NCBI GenBank assembly: GCA_019307065.1
Contig: JAFDKH010000041.1
Location: 1 to 48,210, forward strand
DNA: 48,210 bases
Direction: 5' to 3'
Origin: Deltaproteobacteria bacterium
GTDB taxonomy: Bacteria; Myxococcota; B64-G9
Every line of letters begins with the position of its first letter. The stretch's first letter is position 1. Positions 32,723 to 42,338 of this stretch are shown here, piece by piece. The notes under the pieces are model-generated. The model was given only the letters and a program-made list of their open reading frames with translations. It had not been told where the DNA came from and searched no databases. The translations under genes and the position numbers were made by a program.

Positions 32723-34252
32723 ATGGATCCAACACGCGCCTCTGATAACGATATCCATGACTATATGCGGATACTCAAAGAAGATCCCCGCTCGCGAGTA
32801 TTCGCACCCCTGGCCGACGCGCTAGTTCAAAAAGGCAAGCTCAAGGCGGCCGAACAGGTCTGCCGCATGGGCCTGGAAGTCAATCCGGAATTCTCCGACG
32901 GACACCTGGCTTATGCGCGTGTTTTGCTGAAAATGAAGCGTTTCGCCGAAGCCTTCCGCGAAGTCAAAACAACTGTCAAGTTGAGCCCCAACAATGCCGA
33001 GGCCTATATAACCGCCGCTAAAATCGGCATACTGTCCGGACAAACCGAGGCCGCTTCGCAAGCTTGTATGCGCGCGATGGACATCGACCCAGAAAACGTA
33101 GAAGCCCGTCAGCTGCTCAAACGTATCGGCAAGACCAACCAGGCGGCTATAGACAACCAACCCGTCGAACGAGTTGCCGTCACGACTAATGAATTCAGGG
33201 CCTCGGCCGGCACCTCACCCAGTCGTCGAATTTCGCCCGAGGGAGTCGCGCCGGCCAGCCTGTTTGGCGACAGTTTGGCCGAAGCCAGCCATGACGAAAT
33301 TGAAAAAGTTGATGGTAGCGAACAACCATTCGCGGCGATGTCCTCGGGCAGCCAACCACCTATATCGGATTTTAAACCCATCGATGAATTCGATGTACCA
33401 ACCAAACCATCCCGGCCCAGACCGCCTCAAGATGTCAATAGCGCCGTTGTACCTGAACTGCCAAATCATCCTCAGCCGGCCGCACAAGCCAAAGCCCCGG
33501 CCGGCGGGCCCGAAGACCTGCTCGACATGGTCGGCCAAGTACCAGCCCCGGCCCAAGCGGCTTCGCCTGCACCAGTCCCGGCCAGGGCCCGAAAGGCAAT
33601 AGCTGCCCCGAGTGCTCAAAGCGCTCAAGTTTTGCAGACCCCCACGGGCGGCATCTCCTCGGCTACGATCGATCGCGTACAAACAGTAATCGATTGCTAC
33701 TCCGATAAAATCGTGCCGACCAATTACGACGACTTCCCGCTAAAAGTACGGCGTTCCGGGCTTATTAGACTTTTCGTCGGGCTGGTTGTCGTTATTGGAG
33801 CTCTGGTCGGTTTATTCGTCTTGGGCACTAAAACCGATAAAGACAAACACGCTTCTGTGGATCAGAACACTCTCGTAAAAAAATCCGGGATTGTCTTGCC
33901 CCAGGACTCTGAAGTGCCGCCCTTGCCTCCCGTAACCGACGAGCCAAATACCGAGCCGTCAGTTACTAACGAGCCATCGACTGAACCAGCCGCTACAGAT
34001 AAAGCGGCCGCTGAAATGCCGGCGGGCGACGAAGACAAACCCATCGAACCGGTCGCCCCGGATAAACCGGCCGAAGAAACCAATACTTTGCTGGTTGAAG
34101 AAAACGGCAAAAAGGCCGAGCTGGATAAAGCCGCACCCAAGCCACCCAAAAAGAAAGCTGTAAAAAAGCGAAAAAAACGACGCCGTAGAAAGAAAACTAA
34201 GCGCCGTAAGAAGTCAACCAAGCGCCGCAAGCGACGGAGAACAAAGAGGTGA
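32723..34252 (+). CDS. TPR membrane protein with extreme Lys/Arg tail
   Basis: 509 residues from ATG 32723 (a GTG at 32708 is also possible; neither has a strong ribosome site). Residues about 15-140 form three TPR-like repeats (KLKAAEQVCRMGLEVNPEFSDGH, NAEAYITAAKIGILSG). A long Pro/Ala/Ser linker follows, then one TM helix at about 346-369 (LIRLFVGLVVVIGALVGLF). The rest is Pro/Glu/Thr-rich and ends in about 35 residues that are nearly all Lys and Arg. With TPRs inside, the polybasic tail would lie in the periplasm, where it could bind peptidoglycan, acidic polymers or lipid A. The stop overlaps the next start (GTGA). Confidence 0.87.
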   Translation: MDPTRASDNDIHDYMRILKEDPRSRVFAPLADALVQKGKLKAAEQVCRMGLEVNPEFSDGHLAYARVLLKMKRFAEAFREVKTTVKLSPNNAEAYITAAKIGILSGQTEAASQACMRAMDIDPENVEARQLLKRIGKTNQAAIDNQPVERVAVTTNEFRASAGTSPSRRISPEGVAPASLFGDSLAEASHDEIEKVDGSEQPFAAMSSGSQPPISDFKPIDEFDVPTKPSRPRPPQDVNSAVVPELPNHPQPAAQAKAPAGGPEDLLDMVGQVPAPAQAASPAPVPARARKAIAAPSAQSAQVLQTPTGGISSATIDRVQTVIDCYSDKIVPTNYDDFPLKVRRSGLIRLFVGLVVVIGALVGLFVLGTKTDKDKHASVDQNTLVKKSGIVLPQDSEVPPLPPVTDEPNTEPSVTNEPSTEPAATDKAAAEMPAGDEDKPIEPVAPDKPAEETNTLLVEENGKKAELDKAAPKPPKKKAVKKRKKRRRRKKTKRRKKSTKRRKRRRTKR

Positions 34253-35122
34253 ACCGCAACAAAGGCCTGTTGGCTTTCCTCTGCACCGTACTGGTGGTGA
34301 CTTGCGCCATGACTCAAGTTCCACTGGTTCAGGGGCTAACTGAACTCGCCAGATCATTTTCGGATACCAAGCCCGAAGATCTGCCTGCTCTGGCAATTCA
34401 CTTGAGCGCTCCCGATACCCCGCAACTGCCGCCCGGGCCGGGCCAGGCCAAGCCCGTCACCCTGGCTGAATTGAGAAAAGATCAACGCCCTAATACAGAA
34501 ATTCAAAACCTGGCCAACACTCATCGGCTGCCGGGCCGCCGCCGCGCTATTGGCCAAGTATCGCAACCAGGTAGGCTCTGAGGCCGGTGCGCTGACTGCC
34601 TGGCAAACCGGAGTTATCCGCGCCAGGCATGCCAGCGCCGACTGTGAACCCGGGCTCGAGGGCATGTTGGCTGCTCAACGGCTCAGGCTCCTGGCTTATC
34701 ACCGGAACCGGGCCGGCAAACATCTCTGCGCCGTCTGGGGGCTGGCTATGGCAATGGAAGCAGTCTGGCCGGTAGCCCAGACCGGCACGCAGGTCGAGGC
34801 AAGCGGAGTTCGTCTTGAAGTTGGCCCCGGACAAAAAGTAGCCGCAAGCATGCCGGGCCAGGTAAGCTTTTCGGCAACCGACGGCTCGCGAGGATTATGT
34901 GTTGAAATCGAACACGCTTGCCAACTGCGCTCTCAGATCTGCGGCCTGGCAAAGGTTTCCGTCTCAACCGGCAAGCGCGTCCAGGTCGGCACGACTCTGG
35001 GCACTAGCGGTCAAACGACACCCTGGTTCGGGCTCCAGGTCGGCACTTTATGGCTCGATCCGCGGGTCCTGCAGCAGCCGGAATCGCTACCAGGCGACCC
35101 TGCCAGCGATCAAATGAGATGA
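34249..35122 (+). pseudogene. Frameshifted secreted protein with degenerate LytM/M23 domain
   Basis: A GTG at 34249, overlapping the previous stop, opens a frame with a signal-like helix (LLAFLCTVLVVTCAM) that ends at 34581. The continuation lies in the next frame: it is open from a stop at 34472 and runs to 35122 with AAAALLAKYRNQVGSEAG and a LytM-like domain. One indel between 34475 and 34581 would join them into about 290 residues. The LytM part keeps the fold (GQKVAASMPGQVSF, KRVQVGTTLGTSGQT) but lacks zinc-site His: GVRLEV and PWFGLQV stand where H-x3-D and HLHFEV are expected, as in EnvC/NlpD-like activators. Sequencing error, recent pseudogene or recoding are all possible. Confidence 0.7.
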
Positions 35123-35135
35123 TTCTTTTCAGGGG

Positions 35136-36350
35136 CTATTGCTCTTGGTCGGGGTCCAGGCCCTCAATGGCAGTCTGTTCGGTATCGAGTAAAATAAAGT
35201 CTTTCAGAAACTCCCGCAGGATGGCCCGCTTTTCTTCACTGACTTCTTCGAAGTTGACTCCGATTCCCGAAATGCTGTTCGGCTTAGAGGCGTCGGCCTC
35301 GACAACCCTGACGACCCGGCCGACCAAATCCAATTGCTGCAGAGTCACCGGGTGAATCAGAGATACCTGGATCTCGGTCCCGATTGGCATTATCTCATGG
35401 GTCTGAATGAAGACACCCCCGCTGGAAACATCACGGGCCACTGAACTGCCGAACGAATCGAGCGCTTGAAAGCGCAGTTTTACCAGACGTTCTATGCGGG
35501 GTGAACGCCGACGCTCGAGTTCGCCAGGCTCGATTTGCCCGGCTACGCGCCTGCCCAAATAGTCGCGTACGGTCAGCAGGTCGGCATCACTCATATCATC
35601 AAATCGAATGCCCAGCCCGGCCGGCTGGCCCGGCGCCGATTCTTCGACTACTCTAACCACTTCACAAACCGCCTTGACCGACGGATGATCGCCGGGAATA
35701 TGTAAAACCAATCTGACCTTCTCGCCAACCGGCACCAGGTGATCAGTCGCAATGAACAATCCACCCAAACTCAGGTCTTCGGTCTTTAGTTCGAAAAAAC
35801 CTTCGGCGTAGACAAACTGAACATGAAGTTTGGTATCTACCCGGGCAAACCTTCTGCGCTCCAGCAGACGCTGACGCAAGTTGTCGTCGACCAGGTTGTA
35901 AATGTTGCGCTTCTGTTCATAGGTCAGTTCGACAAATTTTACACCCATCCCGCGCTGGGCCGGGTCTTCCCCGTTGTTGACCCAGACGACCTGGCCCTTG
36001 ATTGGAAATGTAAGTCCTTTTTGGGCCAATACGATTTCGAGGTCGAGAGTCGAGCCTACCTCAAGTGGATCAACCGTGGCGACAAACAACCCGCCTTCGC
36101 CAAGAACCGGGATGTAACGATCTTTTAATTCGTCCTTGGTCCAATAGCGCACGGCTAATGAGACCGGAACCCTGAGAAACTCGCGAGTGTCGGCTGCCGG
36201 ATCCGGTTCGGCTTGAAACAATACCTTTTCGAACTCGCGCCGGTACTTTTTCCATTTGGTCTTCTCGTCTTCGGACAGGCTCTTAGGATCACGACGTTTG
36301 CGCTCGTTTAGATCCTTGAAGGCATCCAACATACTGCTGAAACTTTCCAT
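35136..36350 (-). CDS. Protein with three PilZ-like domains
   Basis: 404 residues from ATG 36350, with GGGGG five bases upstream; an earlier start at 36380 lacks a ribosome site. After a charged helical N-terminus (about 1-50) come three PilZ-like units. The first has LRVPVSLAVRYW and VLGEGGLFVAT, the second RRFARVDTKLHVQF and EDLSLGGLFIAT, the third RRSPRIERLVKLRF and RDVSSGGVFIQT. The RxxxR and D/N-x-S-x-x-G c-di-GMP signatures are best kept in units two and three. The layout fits the myxobacterial TIGR02266 paralogue family. It may sense c-di-GMP or GTP derivatives; its output partner is unknown. Confidence 0.92.
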   Translation of the reverse strand: MESFSSMLDAFKDLNERKRRDPKSLSEDEKTKWKKYRREFEKVLFQAEPDPAADTREFLRVPVSLAVRYWTKDELKDRYIPVLGEGGLFVATVDPLEVGSTLDLEIVLAQKGLTFPIKGQVVWVNNGEDPAQRGMGVKFVELTYEQKRNIYNLVDDNLRQRLLERRRFARVDTKLHVQFVYAEGFFELKTEDLSLGGLFIATDHLVPVGEKVRLVLHIPGDHPSVKAVCEVVRVVEESAPGQPAGLGIRFDDMSDADLLTVRDYLGRRVAGQIEPGELERRRSPRIERLVKLRFQALDSFGSSVARDVSSGGVFIQTHEIMPIGTEIQVSLIHPVTLQQLDLVGRVVRVVEADASKPNSISGIGVNFEEVSEEKRAILREFLKDFILLDTEQTAIEGLDPDQEQ

Positions 36351-36410
36351 TACAACCCCCATAAAAAACACACACCACAATTATTCATTACCAATTCCTT
36401 AAACCGGCAT

Positions 36411-37634
36411 TCACTCGGCGGAGCGTTCGAGCAACTCAACTGCCTCAGCAGTTGCCAATACCCTGCCGAAACCATAGGCAATATTCTGCAAACTGGCCAT
36501 ATGCAATTCCGAATTGGCTGCTGCAGTCCCATCGCCCAAAAAGAAAATATTGAAGTCCCTAACAAAAGCTTCTCGGGCGGTTGTCTCGCAACACAGATTG
36601 GTCATGACGCCGCCGATTATGAGATCTTCGATCTTGTAAGACCGCAGAATCATTTCCAATCGCGTACCGGTGAATGCACTGTAGCGGCATTTCGTAATAA
36701 CGGTTTCCGATTCGAGCGGTTTCAGCTGATCGACTATTTCGGCCCCGTCGCTGCCCTCGGTAATCAGGCTACGCCACCAACGCGACATCGCACCCCCGTC
36801 CCGGCTCGGATCATGATGAACATGGCGGGTATAGATCACCGGTACAAAAGCCCGCCGACAGGATTCAATAACCTGAGCCAGGCGTTTGCCGACCTCGACT
36901 GACAGCGGCAAGAAGCTGTCACCCTGCGGATCAATAAAGATTTTTTGCATATCGATTACCAGCAAGGCTGTGCGCCGTGGCCTGAAAATCAAACCGGGTC
37001 GATCGTAATCGGCAATGGCTTGTAAAAAATCGGCTCCGCTGTCTTGAAGATTAATCGTTGCGCTAAAATCACGCTGGCTGCTACGAGCGGCCGGCATGGG
37101 TAGTTTATCTTTGGACGTCGTCGGCGGCGGCTGGTTGGTCGCCTTGACACCCTGATTCTCGAGCCAAGAACGAACATACGAGTATACTTCGGCGTCCTTG
37201 TGGGCAAACCACTCTTGGCGCACCCTGGGAAAATCCAGGAGTTGGTCCTTGAAACGCCGGAAGGCACCTTTGCCGACCAGGGCAGCTGTCAGCCGCTCTC
37301 GCAGGAACGCGTCTTCGATTGTTTCGGCGAAATTCTGCATGGTGCGGTAGCCCTCGCGGGAAGGCCGCGGCTGAATGTATAGAAAATTGTCTGCCGGATC
37401 GGGTGGCTCGGGAATCGAGGCCGATCCTGAAATTGTGGTTACCGTACCGCTGGTCAGGTCCAGAAAACTATGGGATTGGGGCAACTGGTTCTCAAAAGCT
37501 ACCGCCAAGGCTTCCCAATCCAGCTCAATTTCCACACCCTTTTCTAAAGGTGACCGGCTGTCGGGTTGATCCTCTGTTCGGTCGCCAACCGGCTGAGTCT
37601 CCAGCAGGGATGGTTCATCATAGCCATCTGCCAT
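36411..37634 (-). CDS. UPF0158 domain fused to isochorismatase-family cysteine hydrolase
   Basis: 407 residues. An N-terminal UPF0158-like domain (about 35-165) shows LDWEALAVAFEN, TMQNFAETIEDAFLRERL and GKGAFRRFKDQLLDFPRVRQ. A Pro/Ser linker follows, then an isochorismatase fold from about 220 with the full catalytic triad: Asp228 in LLVIDMQ, Lys315 in ITKCRYSAF, and Cys348 in GGVMTNLCCETTARE. The family hydrolyses amides or vinyl ethers such as nicotinamide, N-carbamoylsarcosine or isochorismate, and the substrate here is open. UPF0158 proteins normally stand alone and have no known function. Divergent from the EF-G gene. Confidence 0.9.
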   Translation of the reverse strand: MADGYDEPSLLETQPVGDRTEDQPDSRSPLEKGVEIELDWEALAVAFENQLPQSHSFLDLTSGTVTTISGSASIPEPPDPADNFLYIQPRPSREGYRTMQNFAETIEDAFLRERLTAALVGKGAFRRFKDQLLDFPRVRQEWFAHKDAEVYSYVRSWLENQGVKATNQPPPTTSKDKLPMPAARSSQRDFSATINLQDSGADFLQAIADYDRPGLIFRPRRTALLVIDMQKIFIDPQGDSFLPLSVEVGKRLAQVIESCRRAFVPVIYTRHVHHDPSRDGGAMSRWWRSLITEGSDGAEIVDQLKPLESETVITKCRYSAFTGTRLEMILRSYKIEDLIIGGVMTNLCCETTAREAFVRDFNIFFLGDGTAAANSELHMASLQNIAYGFGRVLATAEAVELLERSAE

Positions 37635-37742
37635 TTAGGGCTCCTTGGGCAGTCATCAATATCTATTCTCTTATTTTACGATACTGAACGCAATCACTCA
37701 ACTTTCGGTAGAATATTCATTCAGCTGTCAGGGGCGTGGCGA

Positions 37743-37770
37743 TTGACTCATTCGCAAAAATGTGTATCAT
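37743..37770 (+). promoter_or_regulatory. Promoter of the EF-G paralogue gene
   Basis: TTGACT at 37743-37748 and TATCAT at 37765-37770 with a 16-base spacer, predicting transcription from about 37777. The ATGs at 37760 and 37769 fall inside the promoter, which supports the TTG at 37817 as the true start. Confidence 0.6.
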
Positions 37771-37816
37771 GCCTCCTGCCCTGCCGATCGGCAGATTTAT
37801 TACAGGAGAAGGTATC

Positions 37817-39880
37817 TTGTCCAGTAAACCGTCAGCCGCTCAACTCCGGCTCAGAAATATCGGCATTATTGCCCATATCGATGCCGGCAAGACCACGGTC
37901 ACCGAGCGGTTTCTGTATTACACTGGTGTCATCCATCGCATGGGTGAAGTTCACGATGGCCAGGCCGTCATGGACTGGATGCCACAGGAACAAGAGCGCG
38001 GCATTACGATCACTTCGGCTACGACGGTGCTACCCTGGAAAAAATATGAGATTCACTTGATTGACACTCCCGGGCATGTCGACTTTACGGTAGAGGTCGA
38101 AAGAAGCCTCAGGGTCCTCGATGGGGTTGTTGTGGTTTTCTGTGCCGTAGGTGGTGTCGAACCTCAGTCAGAAACCGTCTGGCACCAGGCTGAACATTAC
38201 GGCATCCCCAGACTGGCCTTCGTCAATAAAATGGACCGGGTTGGCGCCGATTTCGAAAGCTGCATCGAGCAAATGAAAGACAGGCTCGATTGCCGGCCGG
38301 TACCTATCCAGCTTCCCCTGGGCGTCGAAGACAACTTCGAGGGTGTAATCGATCTCTTGAGCATGCGGATCTTACGCTGGCGCACCGATGACCTGGGAGC
38401 CACCTTCGACGTCGCGCCCGTAGAGGGAGAACTAGCCGAGCAGGCAGCCCTCTACCGGGAGAGTATGATCGAGGCCCTGGCCGACGACGATGATCAGATT
38501 GCCGAGGCATTTCTGGCCGGCGAGGATATTCCGATTGAGATCCTCAAAGAAGCCCTCAGAAAAGCCTGTCTGCTTAACCGGCTGGTACCAGTGCTGTGTG
38601 GTTCGGCTCTCAGGAACAAGGGCATCCAGCCGCTGCTCGACGCCGTGGTCGATTACTTGCCGGCACCTGTCGAACTACCCGCGGTCAAGGGGATCAACCC
38701 AAAAACCGGCCAGGAAGTTGAGTTTGAACGTAGTCGCCAGGAACCTTTTTCCGGTTTGGCCTTCAAAGTTCAGTTATGGGACGGTCGCAAGCACACTTAT
38801 CTGCGGATATACTCAGGCAGCCTTTCATCCAACGCGACGATCTTCAACTCGAGCAAGCAAAAAGACGAGAAGATTTCGCGTCTTCTGAAACTGCATGCCG
38901 ACAAGAAAGAGCGCCTGCAAAAAGCTCAGGCTGGCGACATCGTCGGCGTTGTCGGACTGAAGCTGGCTACAACTGGTGACACGTTTTGCACTCGCGAACA
39001 CCCGGTCGTCTTTGGCGAGATGGAGTTCATGACTCCGGTCATTTCGATGGCCGTCGAACCGAAGACAAGTCGTGACGAAGAGAAGCTCAGCGAGTCTCTG
39101 AAAAAGATGGTCGATGAAGATCCGACTTTCACTGTCAAAGACGATCCAGAAACGGGTCAGACAATTCTTAGCGGCATGGGAGAACTACACCTGGAAATCA
39201 TTTGTGACCGACTCCAACGCGAATTTCATATCCCGGTCAATGTCGGCAAGCCTCAGGTTGTCTTCCGCGAGACATTGGCCAAGGCCGGTCAAATCACTGA
39301 ACGATTCGAGCGTGCCTTCGACGATTCCTCCGAGACCAAGAATATGTTCGCCGCGGTTACCCTGGCGGCTGAGCCGCTCAAACGCGGCCAGGGCATTGTG
39401 TTCGTCAATGAAATCAAAGTGCCCGACGACCGGCCGGGCTTGTCCCAAGAATGGATCGACGCCGCCGAGACCGGAGCCCGCGAGGCGTCCGGGTCGGGGC
39501 CCGAGACCGGCTATCCGATGGAAGACATCCTGATAAAACTCATGGCCCTCGAACACCGCGAAGGCGAAACCAATTCAATTTCAATTCATATCGCGGCAGC
39601 TACAGCTTTTCGCAATTTGTGTCAAAAGGTCAAGACCGCGGTCTTATTGCCGATCATGGCCCTGGAAGTTGTTACGCCCGACGATTTTACCGGCACTGTA
39701 ATCGGAGATATCAACGCCCGGGGTGGCAAAGTCGAAAAACTGGACAAAAAAGCCACACGCGCAATTATCAGCGCTCGGGTGCCAATGACCAAGATGTTTG
39801 GCTACTCGACAGATTTACGTTCGTTGACCGAAGGCCGGGCGACTTTCAGTATGCACTTCAGAGAATTCGACGTTGTCTGA
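37817..39880 (+). CDS. Elongation factor G paralogue (TTG start)
   Basis: 687 residues. The GTPase domain has AHIDAGKT at 19-26, RGITI at 61-65, DTPGH at 83-87 and NKMD at 137-140, followed by G', II, III, IV and V domains (LKIM-type helices, [42 protein letters not shown]). Length and order match a full EF-G. It is not next to rpsL/rpsG/tuf, so it is probably the second EF-G of a genome with two or more. TTG at 37817 follows AGGAGAAGG at 37804-37812 and lies about 40 bases after the promoter start. Translocation or ribosome recycling are the likely roles. Confidence 0.95.
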   Translation: MSSKPSAAQLRLRNIGIIAHIDAGKTTVTERFLYYTGVIHRMGEVHDGQAVMDWMPQEQERGITITSATTVLPWKKYEIHLIDTPGHVDFTVEVERSLRVLDGVVVVFCAVGGVEPQSETVWHQAEHYGIPRLAFVNKMDRVGADFESCIEQMKDRLDCRPVPIQLPLGVEDNFEGVIDLLSMRILRWRTDDLGATFDVAPVEGELAEQAALYRESMIEALADDDDQIAEAFLAGEDIPIEILKEALRKACLLNRLVPVLCGSALRNKGIQPLLDAVVDYLPAPVELPAVKGINPKTGQEVEFERSRQEPFSGLAFKVQLWDGRKHTYLRIYSGSLSSNATIFNSSKQKDEKISRLLKLHADKKERLQKAQAGDIVGVVGLKLATTGDTFCTREHPVVFGEMEFMTPVISMAVEPKTSRDEEKLSESLKKMVDEDPTFTVKDDPETGQTILSGMGELHLEIICDRLQREFHIPVNVGKPQVVFRETLAKAGQITERFERAFDDSSETKNMFAAVTLAAEPLKRGQGIVFVNEIKVPDDRPGLSQEWIDAAETGAREASGSGPETGYPMEDILIKLMALEHREGETNSISIHIAAATAFRNLCQKVKTAVLLPIMALEVVTPDDFTGTVIGDINARGGKVEKLDKKATRAIISARVPMTKMFGYSTDLRSLTEGRATFSMHFREFDVV

Positions 39881-39891
39881 TTATTGAGTAT

Positions 39892-40392
39892 CTAGAAACA
39901 CTGCCAATGCAGAACTTCTTCGAGTGATTTTCTCTTGCGGTCGGCCGGCCTGACTTCGGCCGGAACCCCCAGGCTTATTAAGCTTATCAGTTTCAAGTGC
40001 GGCGGTGTTTTTAGAAGCTGCTCAACGACCGGCTGGTAGGGTTTCTTGTCTCCGGCAATCCAGCATGACCCCAGGCCCATCTCGGTCGCAGCCAGCAAAA
40101 TGTTCTCGGTTGCAGCCGAGCCGTCTTCGACTGCGCAGTCGGTATCGCTGCGACAAAAAACCGCGATACAGGCGGCCGCCGAAGAAATGAACCGGCCGCT
40201 ATCGACTTGCTTGGCAAGCTCTCTCAACGTCGAAACGTTAGTTATCACCACGAACTCCCAGGGCTGTAGCCCGCGACTGGTTGGCGCCAACCGCCCGGCA
40301 TCAACTAGTTTCATCAACATCTCGGATGAAATCGGGTCCGCCTTGTATGAGCGGCATGAAAAACGGTTGACAATACTTTCCATGACGTCCAT
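39892..40392 (-). CDS. Nitroreductase-family flavoprotein
   Basis: 166 residues, a short FMN-binding nitroreductase. Motifs: IVNRFSCRSYKADPISSEM (phosphate-binding Arg/Ser), GRLAPTSRGLQPWEFVVI, ATENILLAATEMGLGSCWI and LISLISLGVPAE. It should use NAD(P)H to reduce a nitro, quinone or enone group, or an unknown small molecule. GGAGGG lies five bases before the ATG at 40392; a second ATG at 40383 is possible. It is transcribed towards the end of the EF-G gene, 11 bases away. Confidence 0.93.
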   Translation of the reverse strand: MDVMESIVNRFSCRSYKADPISSEMLMKLVDAGRLAPTSRGLQPWEFVVITNVSTLRELAKQVDSGRFISSAAACIAVFCRSDTDCAVEDGSAATENILLAATEMGLGSCWIAGDKKPYQPVVEQLLKTPPHLKLISLISLGVPAEVRPADRKRKSLEEVLHWQCF

Positions 40393-40500
40393 CGAGACCC
40401 TCCGTAAAATCTCATTGTAGCATTAAATCGACAGGCCGTCTGAGCGGATCTTGAACATAGTGAATATATTTGCCCGATTATGCTATGTTCATTCGTGAAC

Positions 40501-41517
40501 ATGGATGGGCCCAAACTAAAATCAAAATTCACAAACTGGCTCTACCCACTGGTCGTGTTGAGCTGCGTAATTGTTTTTTTTATTGTTGCCTACCTGGCAG
40601 GCCCAAGCACTTCGGCTGCCTATCTCAATCTGCAGGCCGAGTCGGATGGAGTCCATCGCTACGCTGTTTTTTGCTTGCCGATTTGTCTGGTGGTAGTCTT
40701 TATTTTCTGGCCGATCAGTCGGGTTTTCGGCGAATTTACCTGGATCAGGCGGGTCACCCGCGGGCTGGTTGGCCTGGCCTGGCTGTGGGCGGCCTCCACG
40801 GCCGGTTATGTCGTAGGCTTTGATTCTACAATCGAGCAAAACGGCTTGCGTGGCCAGTTTGAAAGAAGTGGCGACATTAAACCAAAGCTTTCAAAAGACA
40901 CGTTCCTGGTGGGTCCGTTCAAAGAAGGCACTGACGGCCCTGGAATAGCAACCAGCGATCTGCCCAGCGGCGAACACCTGACTCTCGACCGTAACAGCCT
41001 GGCCTTGAGGACCGCAACCGGCGCCTATAAATGGAATCGCGCGCGATCGGGGCGCTGGCCGGCCTCGATTAGCGTCGCCCATGAAACAGTTTTTGTGGCC
41101 GGGCCCGGTCCTGAATTTGAAGACGATGTTGTGGTAACCGCCGTTGAGCTTCGATCCGGCCGTAAATACTTCGATTTCCACTGCCTGGGCAACTCGGTCA
41201 CAAGTCTTGTGATCGAGGGTGCCAACCTGGCCTTTTGCACCAGGCGTCAATCGGTATCGTCAGTCAACCTGATTGACTGGATCGAGTCAGAGGCGGTCTG
41301 GTCGGTATCGATCCCCGGTTTGATTACCTTGGAACCGCGCCTGAGCGAAACCCATGTCGAAGTGGCTCTGGGGGCCGAACTCATCGAGCTTTCGCGCAAG
41401 ACTGGAAAGATCTCCGCCCAACGGACCGTCTGCAACGATCCGACCGGCTGGGGGGTTGCTTGCCATAATGAGCAGGTGGTAAATTGGATCAGTAAAGGAA
41501 AGTCCGGTGAGCCCTGA
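40501..41517 (+). CDS. Membrane protein with beta-propeller-like domain
   Basis: About 338 residues. Three TM helices in the first ~110 residues (LYPLVVLSCVIVFFIVAYLAG, AVFCLPICLVVVFIFWPIS, GLVGLAWLWAASTAGYVVG) are followed by a soluble part with short strand repeats as in PQQ/WD-type propellers (TLDRNSLALRTATGAYKWNR, TVFVAGPGPE, AELIELSRKTGK). No family was recognised. The start is uncertain between ATGs at 40480 and 40501; neither has a clear ribosome site. It overlaps the next TPR gene by 11 bases and leads a four-gene run. Confidence 0.75.
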   Translation: MDGPKLKSKFTNWLYPLVVLSCVIVFFIVAYLAGPSTSAAYLNLQAESDGVHRYAVFCLPICLVVVFIFWPISRVFGEFTWIRRVTRGLVGLAWLWAASTAGYVVGFDSTIEQNGLRGQFERSGDIKPKLSKDTFLVGPFKEGTDGPGIATSDLPSGEHLTLDRNSLALRTATGAYKWNRARSGRWPASISVAHETVFVAGPGPEFEDDVVVTAVELRSGRKYFDFHCLGNSVTSLVIEGANLAFCTRRQSVSSVNLIDWIESEAVWSVSIPGLITLEPRLSETHVEVALGAELIELSRKTGKISAQRTVCNDPTGWGVACHNEQVVNWISKGKSGEP

Positions 41518-42289
41518 TCAAAAAGACATGTTTATAAACCCGGTTGCCGAAGCCCGGGAACTCAAACAGAACAAGCGCTATGCCGAAGCCGAGAAATTGC
41601 TTACCCAGGTCCTTGAGCTAAACCCTGACGATCGTAAGGCCAAGGCTTCTTTGGCAGACCTGTATTATCGAACCAACAACTACCGTAAAGCCATGGGCCT
41701 GGCAGGCGCAATAATGCGCACTGACCCCAACGATCCCCGGGCGCTGGTCGTGATGGGCAACGTATTACGCAAGAAAAAAAAGCCCAAAGAGGCTTTAGAG
41801 TATTTCCGCCTGGCCCTGGCCGTTGCCGAAACCGACTATCTCTGGTTGCGGGTAGCCAGCTGCCATCTAGATTTATCTCAGCCGACTCTGGCATTGTCCG
41901 CGCTCGAACAGGCCGAAAAAATCACGGCCAATGACCGCGAGATCTTTCGCCTGCGAGCACAGGCTGCCAGGCTGCTCAAGGATGACAACCTCGAACAACA
42001 ATCACTGCGAATGGCGGCCAGAGCCGCCCCCAGCCAGCCAGAAGCATTTTATTCTTTCGTGGCCCCATTGCTGCACGATTTACCGGCCCGTCAGGCAATC
42101 ATGTCAGCTGAAAAAATGCGCCAGACCAATGGACAGGAACTCAACCCGCACCTACTACTTTTCGAAGCTCAAATGCTGATTAAAAACCGCGACCCCGAAA
42201 ATGCCCGCACCCGGCTCGATTTGCTCCTGGCCCAAGATCCTCCGGATGCGCTGCGGGCAGTAGTCATTGAGTTACAAAATAAGCTTTAA
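41507..42289 (+). CDS. TPR repeat protein
   Basis: 260 residues from a GTG at 41507 with AAAGGAAAG upstream and an 11-base overlap with the previous gene. TPR units are visible at NKRYAEAEKLLTQVLELNPDD, NNYRKAMGLAGAIMRTDPND and KPKEALEYFRLALAVAET, with more diverged helices to the end. There is no signal peptide, so it is probably cytosolic and may act as a scaffold on the membrane protein before it. No enzyme activity is expected. Confidence 0.88.
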   Translation: MSPDQKDMFINPVAEARELKQNKRYAEAEKLLTQVLELNPDDRKAKASLADLYYRTNNYRKAMGLAGAIMRTDPNDPRALVVMGNVLRKKKKPKEALEYFRLALAVAETDYLWLRVASCHLDLSQPTLALSALEQAEKITANDREIFRLRAQAARLLKDDNLEQQSLRMAARAAPSQPEAFYSFVAPLLHDLPARQAIMSAEKMRQTNGQELNPHLLLFEAQMLIKNRDPENARTRLDLLLAQDPPDALRAVVIELQNKL

Positions 42290-42338
42290 CACCGATCTGA
42301 CCGCCGTGCTAAAATTGCAGCAACCTCAAGGAGAGCCA

